DNA of 40,540 nt, from contig MU070036.1 in the NCBI GenBank assembly GCA_002284615.2, positions 104,865 to 145,404 on the forward strand. Reading direction: 5' to 3'. Below the pieces are notes generated by a model. The model searched no databases and had not been told where the DNA came from. It worked only from the letters and a program-made list of their open reading frames with translations. This DNA is from Dunaliella salina. Its lineage: Eukaryota; Chlorophyta; Chlorophyceae; Chlamydomonadales; Dunaliellaceae. Position numbers and translations under genes: made by a program. This document shows, piece after piece, positions 32,889-37,215 of this stretch (its first letter is position 1; every line of letters begins with the position of its first letter).

Positions 32889-34280
32889 AAGCAGCAGCAA
32901 GATGCTGGAAGTCCTGCAAAGCAAGTGCCTGATATTTCCTTGCTGCATACCTGCATGCACGCAGCTCATCTCTTCTGCATCGTCCTGCTGCAGATCTCTG
33001 GAAAGATGGCCCCGTATCCATGCTCCGTCCCCCTCAGGCCCAGCACTAGCCCTGCCCTTATTGAACGAAACTCCCTTACCACCAGCGTGCTGGCTCATTG
33101 TGTAGCTTTGTAGCCTGGAGGGGCGAGGGCTGATGTGTGGGCTTGGGGAGTAGGAAGATAGCATGCCACTACTGCTGTTGTATTGGAGATACCCCCGGGG
33201 GCGGTCTTCTGTTGCGGGAGTGCAGGCCCCTCCTCCATCGGCTTGCTGGCCTGGTGCACGGCTGGAGGGGCGAGGGCTGATGTGTGGGCTTGGGGAGTAG
33301 GAAGAGAGCATACCGCTGCTGCTAATGTACCGGAGGCAACCCCGCGAGCAATTTGCTGACGCAGCATCGCAGACCTCTCCCAGATCCGCATGCTGGGATG
33401 GTGCGCAGCTGAGGATCTTGGTGGGTCGAGGGCTGATGTGTGGGCTTGGGGAGTAGGAAGAGAGCATGCCGCTGCTGCTGTTGTGCTGGAGGCACCCCTG
33501 AGAGTGATCTGCTGCTGCAGCATTGCAGACCCCTCCTACATCAGCATGCTGGGCTGGTGCGCGGCTGGAGGGGCAAGGGCTGATGTGTGGGCTTGGGGAG
33601 TAAGAAGAGAGCATGCCGCTGGTGCTGTTGTGCTGGAGGCACTCCCGAGAGCAACCTGCTGCTGCAGCGTTGTAAACCTCTCCCAGATCCGCATTCTGGG
33701 ATGGTGCGCGGCTGAGGAGCTTGGAGGGTTGAGGGCTGATGTGTGGGCTTGGGCAGTAAGAGGAGAGCATGCTACTGCTGCTGCTCTGCTGGCGCCCCAC
33801 CTGCTCGCTCGTGTGAAGCACAGCACGGCAGCCACCACCGAGGGCCTTGCCTTTCTCGTCCCCCTCCAAGTCACAGCCCAAGCCTGCCAGTTTGCTCCTG
33901 ATTGTGTCTGCTGTGCTGCAGCACATGGGGAGGTCCTCAGAGGGACCTTGATGGCTGAAGTGCATCGGGAACAAGGAAAGTTTGGGGCAGCTCCGCGAGG
34001 GATAAGACCCCTGCGGCGGGGCTGGCTGTGCTAGTGCCAGGGATCGGGCGCTGGAGTGGTATGCTGGCTGTTGTTGTAGAAGCCTTTGCTCTTGCTCAGA
34101 CCTGTCACAGCCACTTCTGCCTGTGAGCAGCACAATTGGATGGAAAACAGGAGATACCAGTGGGAAAACTGTGCTTGGCCCGGCAGGAGGGTCAAGCAAA
34201 ATTCTGTTGTGAGAGACTTCATCTTTTACATCTTGTTTTTGCAATTTGTGGGGCAGCATGGGAAGAGGAAAAGCGAGCAT
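11942..34280 (-). CDS. Giant tyrosine-kinase-like (TKL/Raf-like) protein kinase, 11-exon model
   Basis: Eleven exons joined by GT-AG sites and phase: 34280-33080, 31203-29803, 28580-28421, 26708-26601, 25479-25416, 24884-24810, 23182-23116, 22316-22211, 20708-19816, 16942-16857 and 15187-11942. They total 7407 nt, a multiple of three, about 2468 residues. Kinase motifs appear in canonical order across exons: GKGSYGSVHLG, AAIKV, SIEEEAVLC, LRHPNVISTYT, IVMEYCEGGSL, AYLHEQGITHGDLKAANIML, VADFG, GTPSHMAPEL, SDVYALGVVLWELYTG, CW.EPEQRPT. All catalytic residues are present; HRD reads HGD, making it a non-RD kinase, and Met precedes the hinge Glu as gatekeeper. A Ser/Thr protein kinase of the Raf/MAP3K-like type, probably cytosolic, is inferred; substrates are unknown. 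Catalytic exons are secure. The exon 1 start, the exon 1/2 junction and the end of exon 4 are less certain. Confidence 0.85.
15181..15685 (-). repeat. Exon 11 acceptor region and two echoes
   Basis: The block GGCTGGTGGG(C/T)(T/C)G(T/C)GTGATCTT(A/G)CTCTGC(G/A)GTCAGG (plus strand) spans the functional acceptor at 15188. It recurs near 15493-15530 and 15629-15665. In the echoes the AG at the splice position is replaced (CGCGACCCACC and CGCAACCCACC on the minus strand), so they cannot act as that acceptor. Downstream strings GATGAAGGGGT are also shared. Confidence 0.8.
15269..15346. repeat. (GA)n microsatellite
   Basis: About 39 uninterrupted GA dinucleotides in intron 10, immediately upstream (minus sense) of the exon 11 acceptor block. 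It is a strong polypyrimidine tract on the transcribed strand and may influence splicing. Confidence 0.95.
15690..16856. repeat. Intron 10 with a 24-bp minisatellite
   Basis: Between about 16125 and 16450 the unit CTTGCTTGCAAGCAGAGCCC(TTTT) recurs about 13 times. Because 24 is a multiple of three, frames across it stay open. On the minus strand one reads KGSACKQE-type octapeptides. There is no conserved domain, and the array lies between two kinase exons in an intron, so I treat it as non-coding. The rest of the intron shows nothing recognisable. Confidence 0.75.
16857..16942 (-). CDS. Kinase exon 10: DVYALG motif (subdomain IX)
   Basis: An 86-nt exon between ACACGCAG|AT and ATGCGG|GTGAGT. 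It encodes DVYALGVVLWELYTGLRP followed by YHKMKCVDLMR. DVY(A/S)(L/F)GVVLWEL is highly diagnostic of the kinase C-lobe. It ends in phase 0, as exon 11 requires. Confidence 0.9.
17530..17612 (-). mobile_element. tRNA-derived SINE head with pol III box A and box B
   Basis: The minus strand reads GCTGCTGTAGCCTAACGGGT, then CCCGGGACGCGGGAGGTCC, then TAGGTTTGACCCAGG. TAGCCTAACGGG matches the pol III box A consensus (TRGYnnAnnGG), and GGTTTGACCC is close to box B (GGTTCGAnnCC); their spacing is as in tRNA genes. No matching 3' acceptor strand follows the T arm, so it is not an intact tRNA gene. A tRNA-derived SINE or tRNA pseudogene is the likely identity. A weaker relative may lie at 19165-19290. 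Confidence 0.6.
17760..18010. repeat. Minisatellite, GGTGGAGGCAGATGGGA units
   Basis: Tandem G-rich units of about 15-20 bp (GGCAGATGGGAAGGA, GGCAGATGGGGTGGA, and AGCTGCAGGTGGGATGG). Open frames on both strands here come from the repeat, giving GRWGGGRW or PSHLPP patterns, not from a gene. Confidence 0.85.
18055..18260. repeat. (TTTCC)n/(TATCC)n pentanucleotide array
   Basis: About 41 pentamers: a block of TTTCC, a block of TATCC, again TTTCC, again TATCC, then a short TTTCC end. The alternation of blocks shows higher-order duplication. It is a pure purine/pyrimidine tract apart from the TATCC blocks. Confidence 0.95.
18330..18880 (-). pseudogene. Retroelement copy 3: C-terminal fragment inside intron 9
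   Basis: The minus-strand frame AHSVLYAYKLASTRRSIEK, ending near NPPYPH, matches the C terminus of copies 2 and 4 (AHSVQYAHKLVTTCR ... NPSDPH). The 3' side (18345-18410) is the family's tail region: ACTACGCAGGCAG, then CATCAATTAAGGAAAAG. At 18598-18675 a SINE A type piece (CAGGCCAGAGGCCACG) interrupts the homology. It is oriented the same way as the host kinase gene. Confidence 0.65.
18596..18680 (-). mobile_element. SINE-like repeat, family A (copy 1)
   Basis: Shares with 25186-25275 and 31836-31920 the order GAAAAG-rich run, TC(T/C)(A/G)(C/T)GCAGGCCAGAG, CGTGCA(C/T)TAAGG, and (in two copies) AGCAAGCTAGCA(A/G)(A/G)GGCCTCACCAAAA. Its minus-strand 3' end CTGGCCTGC(G/A)TAGACTTTTC equals the LINE tail. 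Confidence 0.55.
19525..19613 (+). mobile_element. SINE-like repeat, family B (copy 2, 3' half)
   Basis: Matches 3095-3185: CAGTGCTGACTGTTGTGTC, TTTCCTTAGAACACGCTG and ATGATGTCCAGCATAGACTT before TTTTACTTTTAC. Only the 3' half is present, as expected for a 5'-truncated retroposon. Confidence 0.55.
19652..19800 (-). repeat. Two echoes of the exon 9 3' end
   Basis: The landmark TCTGTGCCT(G/A)G (plus strand), part of the exon end at 19821, recurs at 19721 and 19652. Each is followed by a degenerate form of the ...CCAGAGCTGGTGGCCAATGGG segment encoding PELVANG. The copies carry base changes and indels. Their donor positions read AACAGTGAAT and GCAGTGAG, the second of which could still act as a donor. 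Confidence 0.8.
19816..20708 (-). CDS. Kinase exon 9: activation-segment insert and APE motif
   Basis: An 893-nt exon from TACTGCAG|G ATC ATG to GAGAGCG|GTGAGT. It starts immediately after DFGHS(R) and ends GDLGTPSHMAPELVANGE followed by KGPGTES. GTPSHMAPEL is the P+1 loop and APE motif. Some 275 residues of Ser/Thr/Ala/Pro/Gln-rich sequence are thus inserted in the activation segment, which is normally 20-35 residues. The insert contains an internal imperfect repeat of about 43 residues (LQQP...PLE...SSAA.AQ.SH.AA..). The terminal split codon G|AT gives SDVYALG on joining to exon 10. Confidence 0.85.
20838..20892 (-). repeat. Echo of the exon 9 acceptor and 5' end
   Basis: The minus strand reads CTGCAG|GATCATGGAAGC and then GACAGTGCTCATCC, matching the true exon 9 start CTGCAG|GATCATGGAGC and GACAGTGCTCACCCC. 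The encoded peptides are RIMEAVGMLDSAHP against RIMELADIPDSAHP. It lies about 180 bp inside the intron. The frame then departs from exon 9. Confidence 0.8.
20893..22116. other. Intron 8, distal part: nothing recognised
   Basis: Besides the exon-edge echoes listed separately, I see no gene, tandem array or mobile element here. Confidence 0.5.
22117..22172 (-). repeat. Echo of the exon 8 3' end, with DFG changed to DSK
   Basis: Ninety-four bp beyond the true donor, a copy of the last 50 or so exon bases ends at a donor-like CATTCCAG|GTGGGT. It reads KVADSKHSR where the exon reads KVADFGHSR. A base change upstream breaks the longer frame. If ever used, it would remove the metal-binding motif. 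Confidence 0.75.
22211..22316 (-). CDS. Kinase exon 8: catalytic loop and DFG
   Basis: A 106-nt exon between CCTGCAG|GTGATC and CATTCCAG|GTGCGA. It encodes GDLKAANIMLSLLPEST, a short basic stretch, then SKVADFGHSR. The catalytic Asp, the following Lys, the Asn of AAN and the DFG Asp are all present. Gly replaces the usual Arg of HRD, as in many volvocalean TKL kinases. It ends in phase 2 (AG), completed as AGG (Arg) by exon 9. Confidence 0.9.
22325..22470. repeat. Minisatellite, GCATGCATTAGGGAG units
   Basis: About seven units of GACAGGCATGCATTAGGGAG, some extended by CAAGACAG, directly upstream (minus sense) of the exon 8 acceptor. The unit holds the palindrome GCATGC. It is intronic and non-coding. 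Confidence 0.85.
22566..22590 (-). repeat. Echo of the exon 8 acceptor and 5' end
   Basis: On the minus strand CTGTCAG|GTAACCGAAAAGCACC aligns with the true CCTGCAG|GTGATCTAAAAGC. Nineteen of 24 exon-side bases agree, encoding GNRKAPNT against GDLKAANI. The catalytic Asp is lost. It lies about 270 bp upstream of exon 8 and has no continuing kinase frame. Confidence 0.6.
22591..23115. other. Intron 7, distal part: nothing recognised
   Basis: Unremarkable sequence between the exon 8 echo and exon 7. No open frame with a domain is seen on either strand. Confidence 0.5.
23116..23182 (-). CDS. Kinase exon 7: alpha-E helix to the catalytic loop
   Basis: A 67-nt exon between TTTGGCAG|GTC and CATG|GTGAGT. 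It encodes VLPLACEICSAVAYLHEQGI followed by TH and the first base of Gly. AYLHEQGITH is subdomain VIa/VIb of protein kinases. The split Gly codon is completed by exon 8, giving the HGDLK catalytic loop. Confidence 0.88.
23183..24495. other. Intron 6 with a gap in a CA repeat
   Basis: Unremarkable DNA to 23880, then CACACA, an assembly gap (23905-24213) and a (CA)n tract (24214-24263). Frames across the gap are artefacts. Confidence 0.8.
23905..24213. other. Assembly gap (309 N) in a CA microsatellite
   Basis: Flanked by CACACA on both sides, so the missing sequence is probably a longer dinucleotide tract. Confidence 0.98.
24496..24650 (-). mobile_element. LINE-tail-like fragment in intron 6
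   Basis: AAAAGAATAAAACGGAGAACTATGCAGGCAG and the following GAGGAAAAAGAGGATGAG resemble the tail block at 18345 (AAAAACTACGCAGGCAG ... GGAAAAGAGGATACC). The match is diverged and the ends are unclear. Confidence 0.4.
24810..24884 (-). CDS. Kinase exon 6: hinge region
   Basis: Exactly 25 codons in phase 0 at both ends: EYCEGGSLRSALDKGNLN and so on to NLNE. EYCEGGSL is a textbook TKL hinge and alpha-D start. The acceptor is CTCACAG|GAG. The donor GAG|GTGTGA is not strong, but its position is fixed by phase and by the continuing helix in exon 7. Confidence 0.82.
25186..25275 (-). mobile_element. SINE-like repeat, family A (copy 2)
   Basis: GAAAGAAAAGTCTATGCAGG, CCAGAGATCATGTGCATTAA and AGCAAGCTAGCAAGGGCCTC match copy 1 at 18596-18680 closely. 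It lies in intron 5 of the kinase gene, in the same orientation as the gene. Confidence 0.6.
25416..25479 (-). CDS. Kinase exon 5: beta-5 strand up to the gatekeeper
   Basis: A 64-nt exon between acceptor CATTTGCAG and donor ATG|GTGAGG. It encodes QYHTASSPVDLDQ then TSSASIVM. The terminal IVM joins the EYC of the next exon to give the hinge IVMEYCEGGSL, with Met at the gatekeeper position. The exon is phase 0 at its end and phase 2 at its start. Confidence 0.78.
25590..26060. repeat. Intron 4: duplicated block with CATTTCAGTGGCATTGCTCT minisatellite
   Basis: Two copies of a block lie at about 25590-25860 and 25860-26056. Each has tandem CATTTCAGTGGCATTGCTCT units, then TTCTTG(T/C)(G/A)TAGGTC(G/A)ATGC, TCTGCC(C/T)GGGCAATTCCTTA and TCATCTTCATTTGATTGGCA. 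The left copy is interrupted at 25720 by an insertion absent from the right copy. Confidence 0.85.
25721..25796 (-). mobile_element. 76-bp retroposon insertion with 5-bp target duplication
   Basis: Compared with the empty copy at about 26000-26010 (GGGCAATTCCTTAATTTTGG), the left copy reads GGGCAATTCCTTA, then 76 bp of new sequence, then CCTTAATTCTGG. CCTTA at 25716-25720 and 25797-25801 is the target-site duplication. The insert begins GGAAAGGGAAGGAAAAGGAA, then AAGCTACGCAAGCAG. On the minus strand it therefore ends CTGCTTGCGTAGCTTTTCC plus a T/C tail, the tail type shared with the LINE family. Confidence 0.75.
26060..26600. other. Intron 4, distal part: nothing coding
   Basis: Short ATCATGCATGC and CCATCCATGATGCT motifs repeat near 26325-26385. 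No gene or element is recognised, apart from the open frame running out of exon 4 (26528-26600), whose last codons may still be exonic. Confidence 0.5.
26601..26708 (-). CDS. Kinase exon 4: HPNV motif (subdomain IV)
   Basis: Begins G CAT CCA AAC and encodes HPNVISTYTAFIESRHKLPG, followed by a polar stretch to DLVTL. HPNV(I/V) and the following beta-4 strand are diagnostic for kinases. The acceptor GGGTGCAG at 26709 is phase-compatible with exon 3. The 3' end is uncertain. The donor CT|GTCTGC at 26601 is weak, but it gives phase 2 as exon 5 requires (CT + G = Leu). The frame stays open to about 26528, so another donor or a small undetected exon is possible. Confidence 0.7.
26709..27120 (-). 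repeat. Tandem copies of the exon 4 acceptor
   Basis: The minus-strand motif TTTGGGTGCAGGCATCCAAA, which is the intron end plus the first bases of exon 4, recurs with small changes about six times between 26701 and 27105, at spacings of roughly 70-90 bp. Between copies are shared strings such as GTGAATCACAG and GAGGAAGCTTGGGC. Most copies keep an AG at the splice position. Only the first is followed by kinase coding sequence. Confidence 0.85.
27121..27660. other. Intron 3, middle part: nothing recognised
   Basis: Unremarkable sequence between the exon 4 acceptor echoes and the alpha-C exon-end array. Confidence 0.5.
27661..28410 (-). repeat. Array of five extra alpha-C exon ends with expanded CAG tracts
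   Basis: Intron 3 contains five partial copies of the 3' part of exon 3, ending at donor-like CTCAG|GTGAG or GTGG sites with exon-end bases 28311, 28066, 27930, 27816 and 27674. Each has a CAG tract (about 10, 15 and 17 repeats in the copies ending at 28066, 27930 and 27674; a CAG/CAT mixture in the one ending at 27816). Each then reads SM(Q/K)SIEE(E/Q)AVLC.CLR or a close variant. Four are preceded by a run of seven or more T on the minus strand. The copy ending at 28311 has an in-frame TAG and a weak donor. Acceptors in the CAG tracts begin at codon boundaries, so they cannot follow exon 2 (phase 1) or exon 3 (phase 2) in frame. Confidence 0.9.
28421..28580 (-). CDS. Kinase exon 3: VAIK lysine and alpha-C glutamate
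   Basis: Starts G|GT and encodes GTWRGKPAAIKVIPMKP, which holds the ATP-anchoring Lys in AIK. A 25-residue Ser/Gln-rich insert (with QQQEQ) follows, then the alpha-C helix SMQSIEEEAVLCICLR with the Glu expected to pair with that Lys. The donor CTCAG|GTGAGG leaves two bases (AG), completed by exon 4 as AGG CAT CCA, giving LRHPNV as in most kinases. Length is 160 nt. The insert between beta-3 and alpha-C is longer than usual and is the segment multiplied in the neighbouring intron. Confidence 0.88.
28581..29155 (-). repeat. Five 121-bp tandem units ending in copies of the exon 3 acceptor
   Basis: Counting from the functional acceptor, the landmark GTAC(C/T)TGCATTGAG (plus strand) recurs at 28577, 28698, 28819, 28940 and 29061, exactly 121 bp apart; the last unit breaks off near 29155. 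On the minus strand each unit reads toward CTCAATGCA(G/A)GTAC(A/T)TGGA, that is, intron end plus the first exon bases. Only the copy nearest exon 3 and the copy at about 28940 keep an intact GCAG|GTAC; the other three read GCAAGTAC and lack the AG. Being 121 bp, the unit shifts frame each time and is not a coding repeat. Confidence 0.9.
29156..29735. other. Intron 2, proximal part, with a LINE-tail fragment
   Basis: At 29188-29245 an (AAAAG)n run followed by AAAACTACGCAGGCGGTGAA and AGCACTCCCCAC repeats the tail block seen at 18345-18390 almost exactly. A weak duplication around 29420-29545 shares GCATC(T/G)GAATCACA(T/C)A and TTGC(T/C)TTT-like strings. No gene is seen. Confidence 0.55.
29736..29772 (-). 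pseudogene. Duplicate P-loop mini-exon
   Basis: A 37-nt near copy of the end of exon 2 lies 31 bp beyond the true donor. It has its own acceptor (TTTTGCCCTCAG) and donor (GTGAGG) and encodes KIGKGSYGSVQVG instead of LIGKGSYGSVHLG. Its start is phase 0 and its end phase 1. Exons 1 and 2 both end in phase 1, so it cannot directly replace or follow them in frame. It is therefore either a relic or part of an alternative transcript not modelled here. Confidence 0.7.
29803..31203 (-). CDS. Kinase exon 2: Gln-rich region, polyQ and P-loop
   Basis: The acceptor CATGCAG|GG at 31203 follows a pyrimidine-rich stretch and gives the phase needed by exon 1. An alternative phase-compatible acceptor, GGCAG|AG, lies further upstream. 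The exon encodes a Glu/Gln/Trp-rich stretch, a polyQ run (30508-30583), tandem GGSP...MMSP-type short repeats, then QMQHLMDPSEV and the glycine-rich loop RLIGKGSYGSVHLG. The loop binds ATP phosphates. The donor CTTAG|GTGAGG at 29803 splits a Gly codon that is completed exactly by exon 3 (GG|T ACA TGG...), reading SVHLGTWRGK. That junction is highly convincing. Confidence 0.82.
30508..30583 (-). repeat. In-frame CAG tract (polyQ) of kinase exon 2
   Basis: About 25 codons, almost all CAG with rare CAA, read in frame on the minus strand as polyglutamine between QSQQPK and LLHITPLLPE. It is the longest polyQ inside an accepted exon of this gene and is likely to be length-polymorphic. Confidence 0.9.
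31836..31920 (-). mobile_element. SINE-like repeat, family A (copy 3)
   Basis: AAAAGAAAAGAAAAGTCTACG and CAGGCCAGAGGCTGCGTGCA match family A at 18596 and 25186. The minus-strand 3' end is GCCTGCGTAGACTTTTCTTT. Confidence 0.55.
32186..32580 (-). pseudogene. Retroelement copy 4: C-terminal fragment inside intron 1
   Basis: Homologous at DNA level to 6050-6420 and 35640-36005: AACTATGTCAGCAGAG, CACCAATTAAGGAAGAGGAG, CACCTGGCTCAAGAACCTGG, TTGAGCAAGCTTAGTGGCAC and TAAATAGTTCCACCGACACC. Only the 3' end of the element is present, with frame breaks. Confidence 0.7.
32804..32899. repeat. CAG/CTG trinucleotide tract in intron 1
   Basis: About 31 CAG units with a few AAG interruptions (plus strand). 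It would read polyLeu or polyAla on the minus strand and polyGln or polySer on the plus strand. It lies beyond both candidate exon 1 donors and is taken as intronic. Confidence 0.8.
33080..34280 (-). CDS. Kinase exon 1 (candidate): Ser/Pro-rich region with five tandem repeats
   Basis: The ATG at 34280 follows an in-frame stop two codons upstream (TGA ATC ATG), so it is a plausible start. After about 150 low-complexity residues come five repeats of about 48-51 residues. Each begins SSSGMLSSYSPSPHISPRP and continues with a Cys/Ala/Asp-rich spacer ending in CLQHN or similar. The repeated SP sites are candidates for proline-directed phosphorylation. The donor GGTG|GTAAGG at 33080 leaves phase 1. 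A second donor, GCAG|GTATGC at 32951, also leaves phase 1 and would add 43 codons. Either matches the phase-1 acceptor chosen for exon 2. Linkage to the kinase is inferred from strand, order, composition and frame. It could instead be a separate gene. Confidence 0.55.
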
Positions 34281-34330
34281 GATTCATGCTGCACTTTCCC
34301 CTTGTGCTTGCAAGGTAGTTGGACCTGTGC

Positions 34331-34456
<126 letters not shown>

Positions 34457-35530
34457 AGAAGGCGAACGGTCATAACCTTAATCTTGACATGTACAATCCT
34501 GTACCCGTCCTGGTAAATATACACCAATGATGCAAAACCCACCATCCCAATCCAGGAGCTTTCTTAGAGGCTGGATGCGCTGTGTGGCAAGAACATGTCC
34601 TTGCTTGCGCTCGGTCAAAGCGAGGGCACCCACCGCGTCGTTGCCATGATCCTGCATGCATTATATGCACGTCAGCAAGGTGTCAAACATCGAGTTTTTG
34701 GCCCCAATGGCTGGTCCCAAGGGGGGCATACGAACCGTCTCCACCGAAGTGCCCATCACACCTGGTGCGCTTAGGGACCCTTAAAACTGCATTAAAATGC
34801 ATTTTAAGATTATGCACTCTGGATTCGAGCTCCGTAGGCCGATTTCGGATGCCAGGGTGAAACGGCACAAATTTGGATTGCCACGGTGATCGCCCTCACA
34901 CCTTTTTTGTGTTCGCTGGGGTCGGATTCAGGGCATCTCTTGCACCACAGCAAACAATGAAGTGCATTTATGCCCATGTGCAGCGCTGCTGCTGCTCGGG
35001 ATGCTGTGGAACGCGAATTATAACCTCGCGATGGAGCCTCGGCTGCAGCAAAAGGGAGTAAACTTTAGATTTAATTTAGAAACAATCCTGGCGCAAATAT
35101 CTTTGGACTCAGCTTGATACCCAACATGACGACAAAATTTTTGGTACTTCTTAACTTCAGCCTGAAAAGGCAGGGTAAGGTTATACTGCTATATCCGTCT
35201 CCAAAGGCAGCTGAGCGGAAACTTTGAGGTGTGTAACCAGACCTGGTCTAAGCTCATCTCATGAGTGATCACAAAGCTTGAACTGGAAAATTCAGCCTGA
35301 AAGGCTCCAGCCTTTCAGCCCCCCAGCTGAAGGGACATCCTTGTCAACAGGACAGAGAAGAGCATGCAGAAAATTGCCAGGAGTAGCAATGGATAGATCT
35401 AGACCGTGAAAGTACGATGGATAGAACGTTAAAGTACGATTTTTAAAATCCGACAGGGCCTAATCCCAAGGGTCCCAAATGGTCAAATGAACCTCGTAAA
35501 TATGACTTTAGTGTTTTGATATTTGGTGTG

Positions 35531-35532
<2 letters not shown>

Positions 35533-35581
<49 letters not shown>
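35533..35581. repeat. (GT)n microsatellite next to a retroelement 3' end
   Basis: About 24 GT dinucleotides, some 40 bp beyond the 3' tail of retroelement copy 5. Confidence 0.95.
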
Positions 35582-35584
<3 letters not shown>

Positions 35585-35619
35585 TGCAAGGGCCCTTTCC
35601 ACAAAATTTTGATGCAATT

Positions 35620-36865
35620 GTAAAAGGGAAAAATTGAGAAAAAACTTAGTAGGCAGAGAATTCTCCCTACATAAATTAAGGAAAAAGAGACACATTGGCT
35701 CAAAAAAGAGCCGTGCGCCCCCTCCACCACAAGGTATGAAAAAGAGAAAGCTAATGGGGATCTGGAGGGTCACTAGAAGCACCTGGCTCTAGAACCTGGC
35801 AGTGGGAAGTAGTCTTGCCAAGAAAACAGTGTTTTCTATAGCACGACGTGTGGAAAAAGTTTTGTGGGCATAATGACACAGAATGGGCATGAAGTTGTTG
35901 AGCAAGCTTAGTGGCATGTTGGTGACCCAGTCTCACATGTTTGAATTGCTTCAAAGTGTGCTCAGTATAAATAGTTCCACCAACACCCGTGAGAATAAGG
36001 TGAATTGATTTAGCTCTAGCGCTTGTAAGTTTACAAATGTCTGCATGCTGCTGCTTAGCTGCGTTCAACTGATGCTCCGGCCTTTTGTCTTCACAGAACT
36101 TGATTTCTATTAGGAGCACGTGGCGTTCATTCGCATACAGTTCATGGGGTCACCTTCCACGCCTAATTCTGGTGGACCTGCACAAATCGTGTTGTGTTTG
36201 AAGAGAAGAAACACTGTTAAAAACAGGCTTGGCATTATAAAGGGTGATCAAAATAGCATCTGGTCGACTGGAGTTGAGTCTTTTCCTCTCTGGAAGGTTA
36301 CGAGGGAAGAAGTAAGCAGGTAAAGTTCTGCTTGAGGCATGTGTAGGGAGTTGGAGGTTGTGTTGAGCAAGCTTGAAATTGCTCCCTACGTCTGTGTAGG
36401 CTAGGCCTGCTCCTACGGGGCTTTTGCTGAGGGCTTTAGTTAAATTTCTGCCTGCAATGCTATGTCTTTCAGTTTTCATGTTGGAGACAATATGGTTTTG
36501 GCAGCCTGAGAGCATGTGGAGCGCACTGTCCAATTGATGGCAGCCTGGGAGAGGGCATGTTGGGGCAGTAGACCTTTTAGAATGGACTGCATGTTTTTGA
36601 TTGTAGAGGGTGCCTGTGCGATACTGCAGGATGGTTCGCTTCATGGGTACAAAAATGTTGGGCATATTTCCTAAAGGCATTGCTGATTTCTTTTATCTAC
36701 ATGCGGTAATACGTTTTGATAGTAAGAGTAGTAACCTGTTTCGGCATTGGCATATCCAAATTTGCATTTAGTATGCATGTGGAATTTGAGAGCATCTTGA
36801 AGATTGGGGAGATAGGTGAACTCGGGGGCAGGTGGGGGCCCTGTAGATGTACCTGCGGCAGGCAC
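35620..36865 (-). pseudogene. Retroelement copy 5: zinc motif and C terminus
   Basis: Minus-strand frames in order: FGYANAETGYYSYYQNVLPH (36671-36865), RTILQYRTGTLYNQKHAVHS then CPLPGCHQLDSALHMLSGCQ and NLPERKRLNSSRPDAILITL (36150-36680), GVGGTIYTEHTLKQFKHVRL and QVLEPGASSDPPDPH (35751-36119). It aligns with copy 2 at 6040-7098 and shows the complete zinc motif that copy 2 has lost. The start of the RNase H domain is not retained, and two or three frame breaks separate the frames. The 3' end near 35640 has the family tail. Confidence 0.8.
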
Positions 36866-37039
36866 TCTTTTTATCTTTGACTAAACAAAAAAAATTAAAT
36901 TCAGATTGGCTCCTTCCTTGCCTGCCTTTCATGTACAGTCTTGGTGCAAAAACCCTCTGAGGCACATATCGCAGAAAATTACAACAATAAATACGCCATA
37001 TAATACAAGAATCACAGTAATGCATAACTGCGGGCACGG

Positions 37040-37215
37040 GCTACTGGACGGGCTTTGTGTAAAGGAGGGTCAGACGCACGCCTGGACAGATGGCCGACAA
37101 CCCACCGGATCCCCATTGAATTTTAAACGTTCTCTCTAGGCAATAGATGAGGCTCACAGCAGTGACTGTGCCAGCGCTGACTGTTGAGTCTTCCCTCGAT
37201 TCACGCTGGATACGT
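37040..37215 (+). mobile_element. SINE-like repeat, family B (copy 3)
   Basis: GGACGGGCTTTGTGTAAAGG, GACGCACGCCTGGACAGATG, GCCGACAACCC and CCAGCGCTGACTGTTGAGTC align with 2985-3190. The 3' tail is degraded (GCTGGATACGTATAGTATAC). Confidence 0.5.

Larger units (their letters stand above)
31204..32950. other. Intron 1 with CAG tract and retroelement pieces
   Basis: Contains a SINE A fragment (31836-31920), a retroelement C-terminal fragment (32186-32580) and a long CAG tract (32804-32899). The open frame from 31204 to 31369 joined to exon 2 may be partly exonic if the upstream acceptor is used. A C-rich run lies at 31578-31612. Nothing else is recognised. Confidence 0.55.

Noticed and set aside
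32787..32950. PolyLeu C terminus of the exon 1 protein
   Set aside because: It is translation of the CAG/CTG tract beyond two candidate splice donors. A 40-residue polyLeu end is implausible.
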